Source of the DNA: DASUPK01 sp963795665
GTDB lineage: Bacteria > Actinomycetota > Thermoleophilia > Solirubrobacterales > 70-9
Direction of reading: 5' to 3'
NCBI GenBank assembly: GCA_963795665.1
Contig: CAWCIP010000008.1
Coordinates: forward strand, 38,834-102,833
DNA length: 64,000 nucleotides
Part shown: piece after piece, positions 1 through 7,028 of the stretch
How positions within the stretch are numbered: the stretch's first letter is position 1
Layout of the letters: each line of letters opens with the position of its first letter
Made by a program: the position numbers and the translations under genes
Notes under the pieces: generated by a model
Told to the model about the DNA's origin: nothing
The model's database searches: none
The model's input: the letters and a program-made list of their open reading frames with translations, nothing else

Positions 1-1124
1 ACGCAGGCGCCCTGGCCGCCCCCGATCGTCTCGTAGTAGGTCCAGCCCTCGGCCGACAGGGTCACGTTGTTCATCGTGCCCTGTCCGTCGGCCCCGACCG
101 GGGCGAAGCGCTCCATGGCGGCGAACACCAGGTCGGCGACCCGGCTCGAGGTCTCCACGTTGCCGCCGACGACGGCGGCCGGGGCCCGCGCGTTCAGCAG
201 AGATCCCTCGGGGGCGGTGACCGTCACGGGTCGCCAGGCGCCCGCCGACGGCGGCGCGTCCGGATCGCAGACCACCCGAATCGCGTAGATGCAGGCGGCC
301 TTGGTCACCGAGAGGGGGCAGTTGAGATTGCCGCGCACCTGCTCCGCGCTGCCCTCGAAGTCGAGCTCGAGCGAGTCGCCGCGGACGGCCGCTCGCACTC
401 GCAGCCGGATGTCGCCGTCGCGTCCCTCGAGCAGATCCTCGGCGGTGCTCTCGCCGTCCGGCATCTCGGAGAGCGCGGCGCGGGTACGGCGCTCGGCGTA
501 GTCCAGGATCTCGCCGGTGGCCGTGGCGAGCAGGTCGCGGCCGTGCCGGTCGGCGAGCTGCCGCAGGCGGCGGATGCCGGTCAGGTTCGCCGCGCGCTGG
601 GCGCGCAGGTCGGCGAGGCGCTGGTCGGGGTTGCGCATCTGGTTCGCTAGGCCGCGCAGGACGTCGTCGTCGGCGCGGGTCGGCGGGATCACGACCCCCT
701 CCTCGTCGAGGGTCACCGAGAGCGCGGGCATGCCCCCCGGGGTCGGGCCGCCGATGTCGGCGTGGTGTGCGCGGCTGGCGGCGAAGCCGAGCAGCTCCTG
801 CTCGTGAAAAACGGGCGAGATCAGCGTGATGTCCGGCAGATGGGTGCCGCCGCGGTAGGGGTCGTTGAGGATCCAGAGGTCCCGGTCGTGGTGCTCCTCG
901 TCGACGATCACCGCGACCGCGTCGGGCATCGAGCCCAGGTGCACCGGGATGTGCTCCGCCTGCATGACCAGCTCGCCGGCGGGGTCGAACAGCGCCGTCG
1001 AGCAGTCTCGGCGCTCGGTGATGTTCGGCGAGTGCGCCGAGCGGATCAGCACGGCGCCCATTTCGTCGCAGGCGGCACGGAGCGCGCCGGTCATCACCTG
1101 GAGCTGGACGGGGTCGAGGCTCAT
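1..1124 (-). CDS. hyuB: Hydantoinase B / oxoprolinase beta-type subunit (partial, C-terminus beyond window)
   Basis: This is the HyuB half of an ATP-dependent N-methylhydantoinase or 5-oxoprolinase-type enzyme, which opens cyclic amides in the cytoplasm. About 374 residues are visible. The reading frame gives family signatures: MSLDPVQLQVM at the start, RSAHSPNITERRDCSTALFD, NDPYRGGTHLPDI, then LLNARAPAAVVGGNVETS and GQGTMNN near the window edge. The ATG at 1124 overlaps the hyuA stop by 4 bp (ATGA), so the two subunits are translationally coupled. Family membership is clear. Which substrate is used (hydantoin, methylhydantoin or oxoproline) cannot be told from sequence. The gene runs off the left end of the window. 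Confidence 0.92.
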   Translation of the reverse strand, partial: MSLDPVQLQVMTGALRAACDEMGAVLIRSAHSPNITERRDCSTALFDPAGELVMQAEHIPVHLGSMPDAVAVIVDEEHHDRDLWILNDPYRGGTHLPDITLISPVFHEQELLGFAASRAHHADIGGPTPGGMPALSVTLDEEGVVIPPTRADDDVLRGLANQMRNPDQRLADLRAQRAANLTGIRRLRQLADRHGRDLLATATGEILDYAERRTRAALSEMPDGESTAEDLLEGRDGDIRLRVRAAVRGDSLELDFEGSAEQVRGNLNCPLSVTKAACIYAIRVVCDPDAPPSAGAWRPVTVTAPEGSLLNARAPAAVVGGNVETSSRVADLVFAAMERFAPVGADGQGTMNNVTLSAEGWTYYETIGGGQGAC

Positions 1125-3097
1125 CCGCGTTCCGCCTTGACGGTTCCCGACTCATCGACAGAGGCGCTCCACCCAGGCGGCAGGACCAGGGTCGCCTCCG
1201 GCAGCTCGAACACGCACGGGCCGGCGGCGTCGAACCCCGCCTCGGGCTCCCCGCGCAGCACCCGCGTCTTCACCCATTCGCCGTCGAAGCGCGCTTCGCG
1301 CTCGCCCTCGCTCAGCTTCCCGTCCGCGGCCGCCCGCGGGTGCGGCTCGGGTCCGGGCTCGAAGGCGGCGACCCGGATCGTGACCAGCTCCAGCCTGCCC
1401 TCGGGGTCCCGGTATCCGTAGCGCGCCTCGTGCTCGCGAGCGAAGTCCTCGGCGAGCTGAGCGGGATCTGGGCGAGCCGGGCCCGGAATCGGCAGCTCGA
1501 ATGCCTGGCCGCGGTAGCGCAGCTCGTAGACGACGTCCAGGTCGGCTTCCTCCATCCCGGCCCGGAGCGGCTTGCTGAGCGCGTCCACCTCGGAGGCAAC
1601 GCGCTCGGCGGTGATCTCGTCGGCCGAGAGGAGCACAGTCCGGGCCGTGTCCCGCCGCCGCCCGGCGGCGATCAGCCCGAGGGCCGAGAGCACGCCGCTT
1701 GCCCGCGGGCAGACGATCCTCGAGATCTCGAGCTCACCCGCCAGCGCGGCGGCGTGCATCGGGCCCGCCCCGCCGAAGGGGAGCAGCGCGTAGTCGCGGG
1801 GGTCGATCCCGCGCTCCACGGTGACCACCCTCAGCGCGCGAATCATCTCCTGGTTCGCCACCCGGATGATTCCCTCGGCCGTCTCGATCGCGTCGAGGCC
1901 GAGGTCCTCGGCGAGAGAGGCGATCGAGCTCCGCGCCGCGTCTTCGTCCAGCGCCACCCCTCCGGCGAGCTCCGAATCCCGCGAGAGATAGCCGAGCAGC
2001 AGATTGGCGTCTGTGACCGTCGGCTCGGTGCCGCCGCGGCCGTAGCAGGCGGGCCCCGGCTCGGCACCGGCGGAGCGCGGCCCGACGCGAAGGGCTCCGC
2101 CGGCATCCCGCCAGCCGATCGAGCCGCCGCCGGCGCCGACGGTGTGCACGTCGACCATCGGGAGCTGCACGGGACGGCCATCGATCTCGCGGGAGTCGGT
2201 GCGGCGGACCTCGCCGCCGTCGACCACGCAGACGTCGCAGGAGGTGCCGCCCATGTCGATGCCGATGGCATCCGGGTTCCCCGCCTCCTTGGCCAGGAGG
2301 GCGGCCCCGACCGCGCCCCCGGCCGGGCCGGAGAGCACGCTCCAGGCTCCGGCTCGGGCGGCCTCCGCCGCCTCCGCCGTGCCTCCCGAGGAGCGCATCA
2401 CCTCGGGCTCGGCGAGGCCGCGCTCGCGGCAGGCCTCCGCCAGGCTGGTCAGGTAGCGGCCGAGCAGGGGGGAGAGGTAGGCGTCGATGACCGTCGTCGA
2501 GAAGCGCTCGAATTCGCGGAACGCCGGCAGCACCTCGTGCGACGCCGAGACGTGCACGTCCGGCAGCGCCTCGCGCAGGGCGGAGGCGATGCGCGCCTCG
2601 TGCTCGGGTTCCCGGAAGGCGAACAACAGGCAGACCGCGATCGACTCGACCTCACCGCCGCGCAGTTCGCCGATGAGCCGCTCGATCTCGTCGTCGGTGA
2701 GCTTCTCGATCACGCCGGTGCGACCGACCCGCTCCGTCGCCTCGAAGCGGTCCTCGACCGCGACCAGCGGGCGTGGCCTGCCCCGGCAGGGGTGGTACAG
2801 GCTGGGGCGAGCCTGGCGGCCGATGTCGAGCAGGTCGGCGAAGCCGCGCGTCGCCACCAGCGCCGTGCGTGCACCCCGCTCCTCGAGCAGGGCATTGGTG
2901 CCCACCGTCATTCCGTGGGTGAACGCTTCGACCGCGCCGGGCTCGGCGCCGGCCCGCTCGAGCACCTCGTCGACCGCGGCGATCACCCCGCGCGACTGAT
3001 CCTCGGGCGTGCTCGGGACCTTGGCGGTGTGCAGCCGATCGCCGTCGAGCAGCGTGGCGTCGGTGAAGGTCCCGCCGACGTCGACGCCGAGCAGCAT
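1121..3097 (-). CDS. hyuA: Hydantoinase A / oxoprolinase alpha-type subunit
   Basis: HyuA is the ATP-binding subunit that pairs with HyuB. The 658-residue product is the usual family length. It opens with the actin-like phosphate loop MLLGVDVGGTFTDATL, and a second nucleotide-fold motif, GIDMGGTSCDVCVVDGG, lies near residue 280. The C-terminal third is the beta-sheet-rich hydantoinase A domain. The start at 3097 puts the phosphate-loop motif at residue 3, as expected. A TAAGTT hexamer lies 6 nt upstream (3104-3109), consistent with a leaderless transcript, and no Shine-Dalgarno is visible. hyuB follows with an ATGA overlap. Substrate is unknown. Confidence 0.93.
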   Translation of the reverse strand: MLLGVDVGGTFTDATLLDGDRLHTAKVPSTPEDQSRGVIAAVDEVLERAGAEPGAVEAFTHGMTVGTNALLEERGARTALVATRGFADLLDIGRQARPSLYHPCRGRPRPLVAVEDRFEATERVGRTGVIEKLTDDEIERLIGELRGGEVESIAVCLLFAFREPEHEARIASALREALPDVHVSASHEVLPAFREFERFSTTVIDAYLSPLLGRYLTSLAEACRERGLAEPEVMRSSGGTAEAAEAARAGAWSVLSGPAGGAVGAALLAKEAGNPDAIGIDMGGTSCDVCVVDGGEVRRTDSREIDGRPVQLPMVDVHTVGAGGGSIGWRDAGGALRVGPRSAGAEPGPACYGRGGTEPTVTDANLLLGYLSRDSELAGGVALDEDAARSSIASLAEDLGLDAIETAEGIIRVANQEMIRALRVVTVERGIDPRDYALLPFGGAGPMHAAALAGELEISRIVCPRASGVLSALGLIAAGRRRDTARTVLLSADEITAERVASEVDALSKPLRAGMEEADLDVVYELRYRGQAFELPIPGPARPDPAQLAEDFAREHEARYGYRDPEGRLELVTIRVAAFEPGPEPHPRAAADGKLSEGEREARFDGEWVKTRVLRGEPEAGFDAAGPCVFELPEATLVLPPGWSASVDESGTVKAERG

Positions 3098-3111
3098 CCA
3101 GCGAACTTATC

Positions 3112-3142
3112 GGAGCGCGGCCCGCCCGCCGGGACGCGCTCC
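3112..3142 (-). terminator. GC-rich hairpin between methyltransferase and hyuA
   Basis: Perfect 8-bp arms GGAGCGCG (3112-3119) and CGCGCTCC (3135-3142) enclose a 15-nt loop. It sits just after the methyltransferase stop and just before the hyuA promoter on the minus strand. No T-run follows, so a terminator role is inference. Confidence 0.4.
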
Positions 3143-3151
3143 CTCTTGTCG

Positions 3152-3775
3152 CTACTGCGCGGCGATTCCGATCGCCAGCGGGCGGACGAGCGCGGGCATC
3201 CAGGTCCAGCGGGCCTGTTCCACGGTCTCGACCCGGAGCTCGCTGTCGCGGAGCATGTCGACGGTCGCCCGATTCGCGTTGCAGCCTGCGGCGAACGCGT
3301 GCCACGGCCGGTGTAGCCGGTCCTGCCAGCGGGCCAGACGTCGCGAGTCCGACCGCACGTGCTCCAGAAAGAGCAGCTGCCCACCCGGCCGCAGGACCCT
3401 GGCGATCTCGTCGATCGCCTGGCGCGGTTCGTCGACCGTGCAGAGGACCAGCGTCGAGACCACGGTGTCGAAGCGGTCGTCCTCGAATGGGAGTCGTTCC
3501 GCATCAGCCGCCATCACCGAGGAGGGGGTCCCCGAGCGCTTTGCCCGCCGCTCGAGCCGGGCGGCCATCGGCGGCGAGGGCTCGGTCAGGACCAGCTCCT
3601 CCAGACCGTCCGGGTAGTACCGGAGGTTGAGCCCGGTTCCGGCGCCGAGCTCGAGCACCTGTCCCTTCGCCTGACCGAGCAATTCGGCTCTTCGCCGCGC
3701 CATCCCGCCGCGCTCGCCCACCCACAGCAGCGGGTCATAGATCGCGCTGAAGACGCCTTCCCAGACCTTGCTCAT
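3152..3775 (-). CDS. Class I SAM-dependent methyltransferase (UbiE/PmtA-like)
   Basis: This 207-residue protein has the Rossmann methyltransferase core. The SAM-binding motif I is VLELGAGTGLN at residues 40-50. An acidic motif II (LTEPSPPMAARL) follows, then a DAERLPFEDDRFDTVVSTLVLCTV segment and an LRPGGQLLFLEHV strand. The C-terminus contains a W-rich AR-W-T-W-M-PALVRPLAIG helix typical of membrane-associated phospholipid or quinone methyltransferases. The sequence GAGAGGGGCGAC precedes the ATG and could serve as a Shine-Dalgarno. The gene stands alone. The substrate (a lipid headgroup or small molecule) is not predictable from sequence. Confidence 0.85.
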   Translation of the reverse strand: MSKVWEGVFSAIYDPLLWVGERGGMARRRAELLGQAKGQVLELGAGTGLNLRYYPDGLEELVLTEPSPPMAARLERRAKRSGTPSSVMAADAERLPFEDDRFDTVVSTLVLCTVDEPRQAIDEIARVLRPGGQLLFLEHVRSDSRRLARWQDRLHRPWHAFAAGCNANRATVDMLRDSELRVETVEQARWTWMPALVRPLAIGIAAQ

Positions 3776-3814
3776 GTCGCCCCTCTCGCTCGTGTGAACT
3801 TGTCACCGGTTCTA

Positions 3815-3846
3815 CGAGGGGACGGGACGCCCCGGTTTGGCGAAGC
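3815..3846 (+). repeat. Possible degenerate copy of the dispersed hairpin repeat
   Basis: CGAGGGG, a short spacer and CGCCCC can fold back, and are followed by GGTTTGGCGAAGC. This echoes the GGG-stem-A-CCCGTTT-GGCGAAGCC order of the full copies at 14658, 22961 and 46991. The match is partial and may be chance. Confidence 0.3.
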
Positions 3847-3940
3847 AGTGTGCGGTGCGCCACAGAGCTCGCAGTCACTGCGCGGCGAGAGCCCCCAAGG
3901 GGTGGGGCCCTCCACCGATCTCTCACTCCCCAGGTTGTCC

Positions 3941-4375
3941 CTAGGCTGCGGCTGCTTCGACCTCGCGCACCTCGAACTCCTCGAGATGCTTGTGCGAGGG
4001 GCAGTAGTCGCGCCCCGGCAGCGGCTCGCGCTGGCAGGGCGTGCCCTTGCGAGTGCTGGCCAGGCAGCTTCTCTCCTGGCCATCCAGCGTCACGTCGGCC
4101 GGCAGAGAGTCGAGGAACTCCTCGATCAGCTCGATGTGCCGCTCGACGACCATGTAGACGCGAACCTGCTCGGCGAGCGCGAAGTACTCGCGAATCTCGG
4201 TGAACAGCGTCTTCGCCGGCCGGGCGAAGTAGCGGCGATCCGAGACCAGCCGCTGAATGGTGGCCTCACACGCTTCCAGCAACGTCTGCCGGGCGGCGAA
4301 CGTCCTTTCGACGCCCCCGGAGGTGTCGATGCGAGGAGCCAGGTCCCTGTAGATGGAACGACTGAATTGATACAT
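3941..4375 (-). CDS. Hypothetical protein with C-terminal Cys/His motif
   Basis: I do not recognise a named family for this 144-residue protein. Residues 1-95 look all-helical (AARQTLLEACEATIQRL, IREYFALAEQVRVYMVVERH). The C-terminal part holds Cys104, Cys114, Cys125 and His128 in the context C-x9-C-x10-C-x2-H, with TRKGTPC and DYCPSHKH. This resembles small Cys-x2-His metal or DNA-binding tails attached to varied proteins. A good Shine-Dalgarno (AAAGGAG) lies about 9 nt before the ATG. The upstream region is unusually AT-rich for this window and carries repeats, so it may be specifically regulated. Function unknown. Confidence 0.72.
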   Translation of the reverse strand: MYQFSRSIYRDLAPRIDTSGGVERTFAARQTLLEACEATIQRLVSDRRYFARPAKTLFTEIREYFALAEQVRVYMVVERHIELIEEFLDSLPADVTLDGQERSCLASTRKGTPCQREPLPGRDYCPSHKHLEEFEVREVEAAAA

Positions 4376-4461
4376 CCGTGATCTCTCCTTTGCCCCCCTG
4401 AAGCCTCATCCGCGGGCCTTCCTGCCCTCGGAATCTCCAGGCGATTGGTGATTCAACCACG

Positions 4462-4510
4462 CATATACCCAAAATTGGGTTAAGGCCGGATTAAGTAGTT
4501 TTAAGTAGTC
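4462..4510 (-). promoter_or_regulatory. AT-rich promoter/operator region of the Cys/His-motif gene
   Basis: On the minus strand a TATATG -10-like box (4462-4467) is flanked by the inverted repeat CCCAA-AA-TTGGG (4468-4479). Upstream is a tandem 10-mer TTAAGTAGT(T/C) repeated at 4491-4500 and 4501-4510 (9 of 10 identical). The leader to the ATG would be about 80 nt. A transcription-factor site is inference. Confidence 0.45.
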
Positions 4511-4526
4511 TGCGCCCCGCGCTTTT

Positions 4527-4544
4527 GAGTAGGCGTGCCTACTC
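4527..4544. repeat. Perfect palindrome overlapping the nadB stop codon
   Basis: GAGTAGGC (4527-4534) and GCCTACTC (4537-4544) are perfect 8-bp arms around GT. The nadB stop (CTA on the plus strand, 4539-4541) is inside the right arm. It may be a binding site or a weak end-of-gene hairpin. No T-tract follows. Confidence 0.45.
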
Positions 4545-5981
4545 CCACGCCTGCCAGGCGAGCTGGTCGCCTCGGCAGACGAGGTGGCGGCCGTCGAGCG
4601 CGGCGTCCCGATCGGGGTATTCCAGGCGGCGGTGTGAGCCGCGCGATTCCTTTCGCTCGAGCGCAAAGCGGGCGATCAGCTGGGCGAGCCGATAGGGGTC
4701 CGAGATCAGTCGTTCGAGGCGGTCGGCGCTCCGCAGCGGGCCGGCGAGCTCCCAGACCGCCTCTCGGGTCTCGGCCGGGGGCGGTTCGAAGCGCCACGAG
4801 GGCGGATCCGGTGGCGGTCCAGGGTCGGGCTCCGCTGATGCGGCCAACGCCGCTCGGGCTCCGAGCACGAAGCACTCGGTGAGGGAGTTGGAGGCGAGGC
4901 GGTTCGCGCCGTGCAGGCCCGTGCAGGCGCACTCGCCGACCGCGAACAGGCCCGGAAGGGACGAGCGTCCCTCGAGGTCGGTGGCGATCCCGCCCATCAC
5001 GTAATGGGAGGCGGGTGCGACCGGGATCGGCTCCCGGGCAGGGTCGTGCCCCGCCTCTCGAAGGGCCTCGAACACGCTCGGAAAGCGAGTCTCGCTCAGC
5101 TCCCGCATGTCCAGGAACACGTGGTCGGAGCCGTCACGCTCCATTCGGTCGAGCACCGCCAGGGTGACCTCGTCCCGCGGCGCGAGCTCGTCCGTGAAGC
5201 GCTCGCCGGCGGCGTCCAGGAGGGTTGCGCCCTCGCCGCGGACGGCCTCGGTGACCAGCAGGCCGTCGTGGCTCGACCCCGTCGCGGCCAGCGCGGTCGG
5301 GTGGAACTGGCAGAGCTCGAGGTCGGCGAGCTCCGCTCCCGCCTCGTGGGCCATCACGGGCCCTGCGCCGATCGCCCCCCAGGGGTTGGTGGTGCGGGCC
5401 CAGAGGGCGGCGGCGCCGCCGGTGGCCAGGATCGTCGAGCGGGCGCGGATCGTTCCGGCGTCGGTGATCACCCCGTGGCAGCGGTCGCCGTCGCTCCACA
5501 GGGCCACCGCCGATGTCCTCTCGATCAGCTGGACTCGATCGTTCTCGGCCGCGAGCTCAGTGAGCCGCTCGGTGATTCGGCGCCCGGTGGCGGCGCCTCC
5601 CGCGTGGACCACCCGCCGCCGCGAGTGGCCGCCCTCCAGCGCGAGGGAGAGGCCCTCGTCCGGATCGCGGTCGAACTTGACGCCGCGGCGCTCGAGCTCC
5701 CAGACCACCCCGGGGGCCTCGGCGGCGAGGAGCTCGGCCGCGGAACGGCGGCACGCGCCGCGGCCGGCGGCAAGCGTGTCCTCGACGTGCTGGGCGGGCG
5801 AGTCGTCCGGGCCGATCGCGGCGGCGAGCCCGCCCTGCGCCCAGAAGCTCGAGCTCTCGCTGAGCGGCTTCCTCGACACCATCGCCACCCGAGACCCGCC
5901 GTCGGCCGCGGTCAGGGCCGAGTAGAGGCCGGCGGCGCCCCCGCCCACCACCACGACGTCGAGGAGGTCGTCAGGCGTCAT
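4539..5981 (-). CDS. nadB: L-aspartate oxidase
   Basis: NadB oxidises L-aspartate to iminoaspartate with FAD, the first step of de novo NAD synthesis. The 480-residue protein begins with the dinucleotide fold LLDVVVVGGGAAGLYSAL, followed by SSSFWAQGGLAAAIG, the flavin-site signature of the succinate dehydrogenase/aspartate oxidase family. GGVATDLEGRSSLPGLFAVGE-type and HGANRLASNSLTECFVLGARAA segments are near residues 320-370. The protein is somewhat shorter than E. coli NadB, mainly at the C-terminus. nadA and nadC are not next to it. A TACGGT -10-like box lies 10 nt before the ATG (5992-5997) and overlaps the box of the divergent gene. Confidence 0.93.
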   Translation of the reverse strand: MTPDDLLDVVVVGGGAAGLYSALTAADGGSRVAMVSRKPLSESSSFWAQGGLAAAIGPDDSPAQHVEDTLAAGRGACRRSAAELLAAEAPGVVWELERRGVKFDRDPDEGLSLALEGGHSRRRVVHAGGAATGRRITERLTELAAENDRVQLIERTSAVALWSDGDRCHGVITDAGTIRARSTILATGGAAALWARTTNPWGAIGAGPVMAHEAGAELADLELCQFHPTALAATGSSHDGLLVTEAVRGEGATLLDAAGERFTDELAPRDEVTLAVLDRMERDGSDHVFLDMRELSETRFPSVFEALREAGHDPAREPIPVAPASHYVMGGIATDLEGRSSLPGLFAVGECACTGLHGANRLASNSLTECFVLGARAALAASAEPDPGPPPDPPSWRFEPPPAETREAVWELAGPLRSADRLERLISDPYRLAQLIARFALERKESRGSHRRLEYPDRDAALDGRHLVCRGDQLAWQAWE

Positions 5982-5991
5982 CGAGCCGCGA

Positions 5992-6001
5992 ACCGTACTG
6001 T
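5992..6001. promoter_or_regulatory. Overlapping divergent -10-like boxes (nadB / deacetylase)
   Basis: Minus strand: TACGGT (5992-5997), 10 nt before the nadB ATG. Plus strand: TACTGT (5996-6001), 6 nt before the ATC codon at 6008 where the conserved deacetylase N-terminus begins. The two boxes share two bases, so transcription in one direction should exclude the other. Confidence 0.45.
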
Positions 6002-6007
6002 GCGCGG

Positions 6008-7021
6008 ATCTCGGGTCTCTACCTCCGACATCCGAGCTCCTTCCAGCACGACACCGGCGGCCATCCGGAGAACGCGAGGCGGCTGACCGCGATCGAGGAG
6101 GCGATGTCCGAGCGCGACTGGCTCGGGTTGGAGCTGGTCGAGGCCCCGGCCGCGACCCGCGAGCAACTCCAGCGCGTCCACGGCGACGCCCATGTCGAGG
6201 AGATCGAGGCGCTCTCCGCCAAGGGTGGCGGGATGATCGACCTCGACACGATCGCCAGTGCCGGCTCCTGGGAGGCGGCGCTCCACTCGGCCGGGGGCGC
6301 CGTGCACGCCACCGAGCGCCTCTTGGCGGAGGGGGGCTTCGGGTTCTGCGGCCTGCGCCCCCCGGGCCACCACGCCGAGCGGGACAGGGCCATGGGGTTC
6401 TGCCTGTTCAACAACATCGCCGTGGCGGCGGCGCACGCCATCGCCGAGTGCGGAGCCGAGCGGGTGCTGGTGCTCGACTGGGACGTCCATCACGGGAACG
6501 GCACGGAGGCGATCTTCTACGGGTCCTCCGAGGTCCTCTACTCGAGCATCCACCAGAGCCCGCTCTATCCCGGAACCGGCGCGGCGACCGACTTCGGCAG
6601 CGGCGCCGGGGAGGGCTACACCGCCAACCTCCCGGTTCCGCCCGGAAGCGGCCCGGACGAGTTCCTCGCCCTGGTCCAGCATGTGGTGGCGCCGATCGCC
6701 AGGGAATGGCGGCCCGGCCTGCTCTGCATCTCGGCCGGCTACGACGCGCACCGCGACGATCCCCTCGCCAACTGCGAGCTCGACGACGCCGCCTATTGGG
6801 ACATGGCGGCGACGATGCGGGACCTGGCGGGCGAGCTGGGTGTCCCCCTGCTCATCTGCCTGGAGGGCGGCTATTCGCTCGCGGCGCTGGCGCGATCGGT
6901 GGTGGCGACCCTCGATGCGGTCTCCGGCGATGGTGCCCCGCGCGTGGCGCCGGGCGCGCCCGCCAGCTCCTACCGGGAACGCCTCGCCCGGTTCTGGCCC
7001 GTGCTGGCCGCAGCGGGCTAG
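6008..7021 (+). CDS. Histone deacetylase family protein (zinc-dependent deacetylase), start codon unusual
   Basis: This is a class II HDAC/AcuC-type zinc amidohydrolase that removes acyl groups from lysine or polyamine-type substrates. Counting from the first ATG (6104), His89-His90 (RPPGHHAERDRAMGFC), Asp125/Asp127/His129 (DWDVHHGNG) and GYDAHRDDP supply the catalytic and zinc ligands. In-frame codons upstream of 6104 encode the conserved N-terminus (LYLRHPSS, then HDTGGHPENARRL) that homologues normally have. There is no ATG, GTG or TTG in that stretch. The best-placed codon is ATC at 6008, just after a TACTGT box. Either a non-canonical start, a one-base indel or a truncated protein starting at 6104 must apply. 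The stop at 7021 nearly abuts the convergent coiled-coil gene. Confidence 0.85.
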   Translation: MSGLYLRHPSSFQHDTGGHPENARRLTAIEEAMSERDWLGLELVEAPAATREQLQRVHGDAHVEEIEALSAKGGGMIDLDTIASAGSWEAALHSAGGAVHATERLLAEGGFGFCGLRPPGHHAERDRAMGFCLFNNIAVAAAHAIAECGAERVLVLDWDVHHGNGTEAIFYGSSEVLYSSIHQSPLYPGTGAATDFGSGAGEGYTANLPVPPGSGPDEFLALVQHVVAPIAREWRPGLLCISAGYDAHRDDPLANCELDDAAYWDMAATMRDLAGELGVPLLICLEGGYSLAALARSVVATLDAVSGDGAPRVAPGAPASSYRERLARFWPVLAAAG

Positions 7022-7028
7022 CCGGAGC

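Noticed and set aside
3112..3142. Another copy of the dispersed hairpin repeat
   Set aside because: The 8-bp hairpin lacks the GGG/CCC clamp and the GTTT-GGCGAAGCC tail.
1340..3316. Long plus-strand open frame (658 codons) opposite hyuA
   Set aside because: It lies antisense to a clear HyuA. The product is Arg/Ala/Gly-rich without motifs, typical of GC-rich shadow frames.
4911..6086. 391-codon plus-strand frame opposite nadB
   Set aside because: Antisense to NadB with low-complexity Gly/Arg composition and no family motifs.
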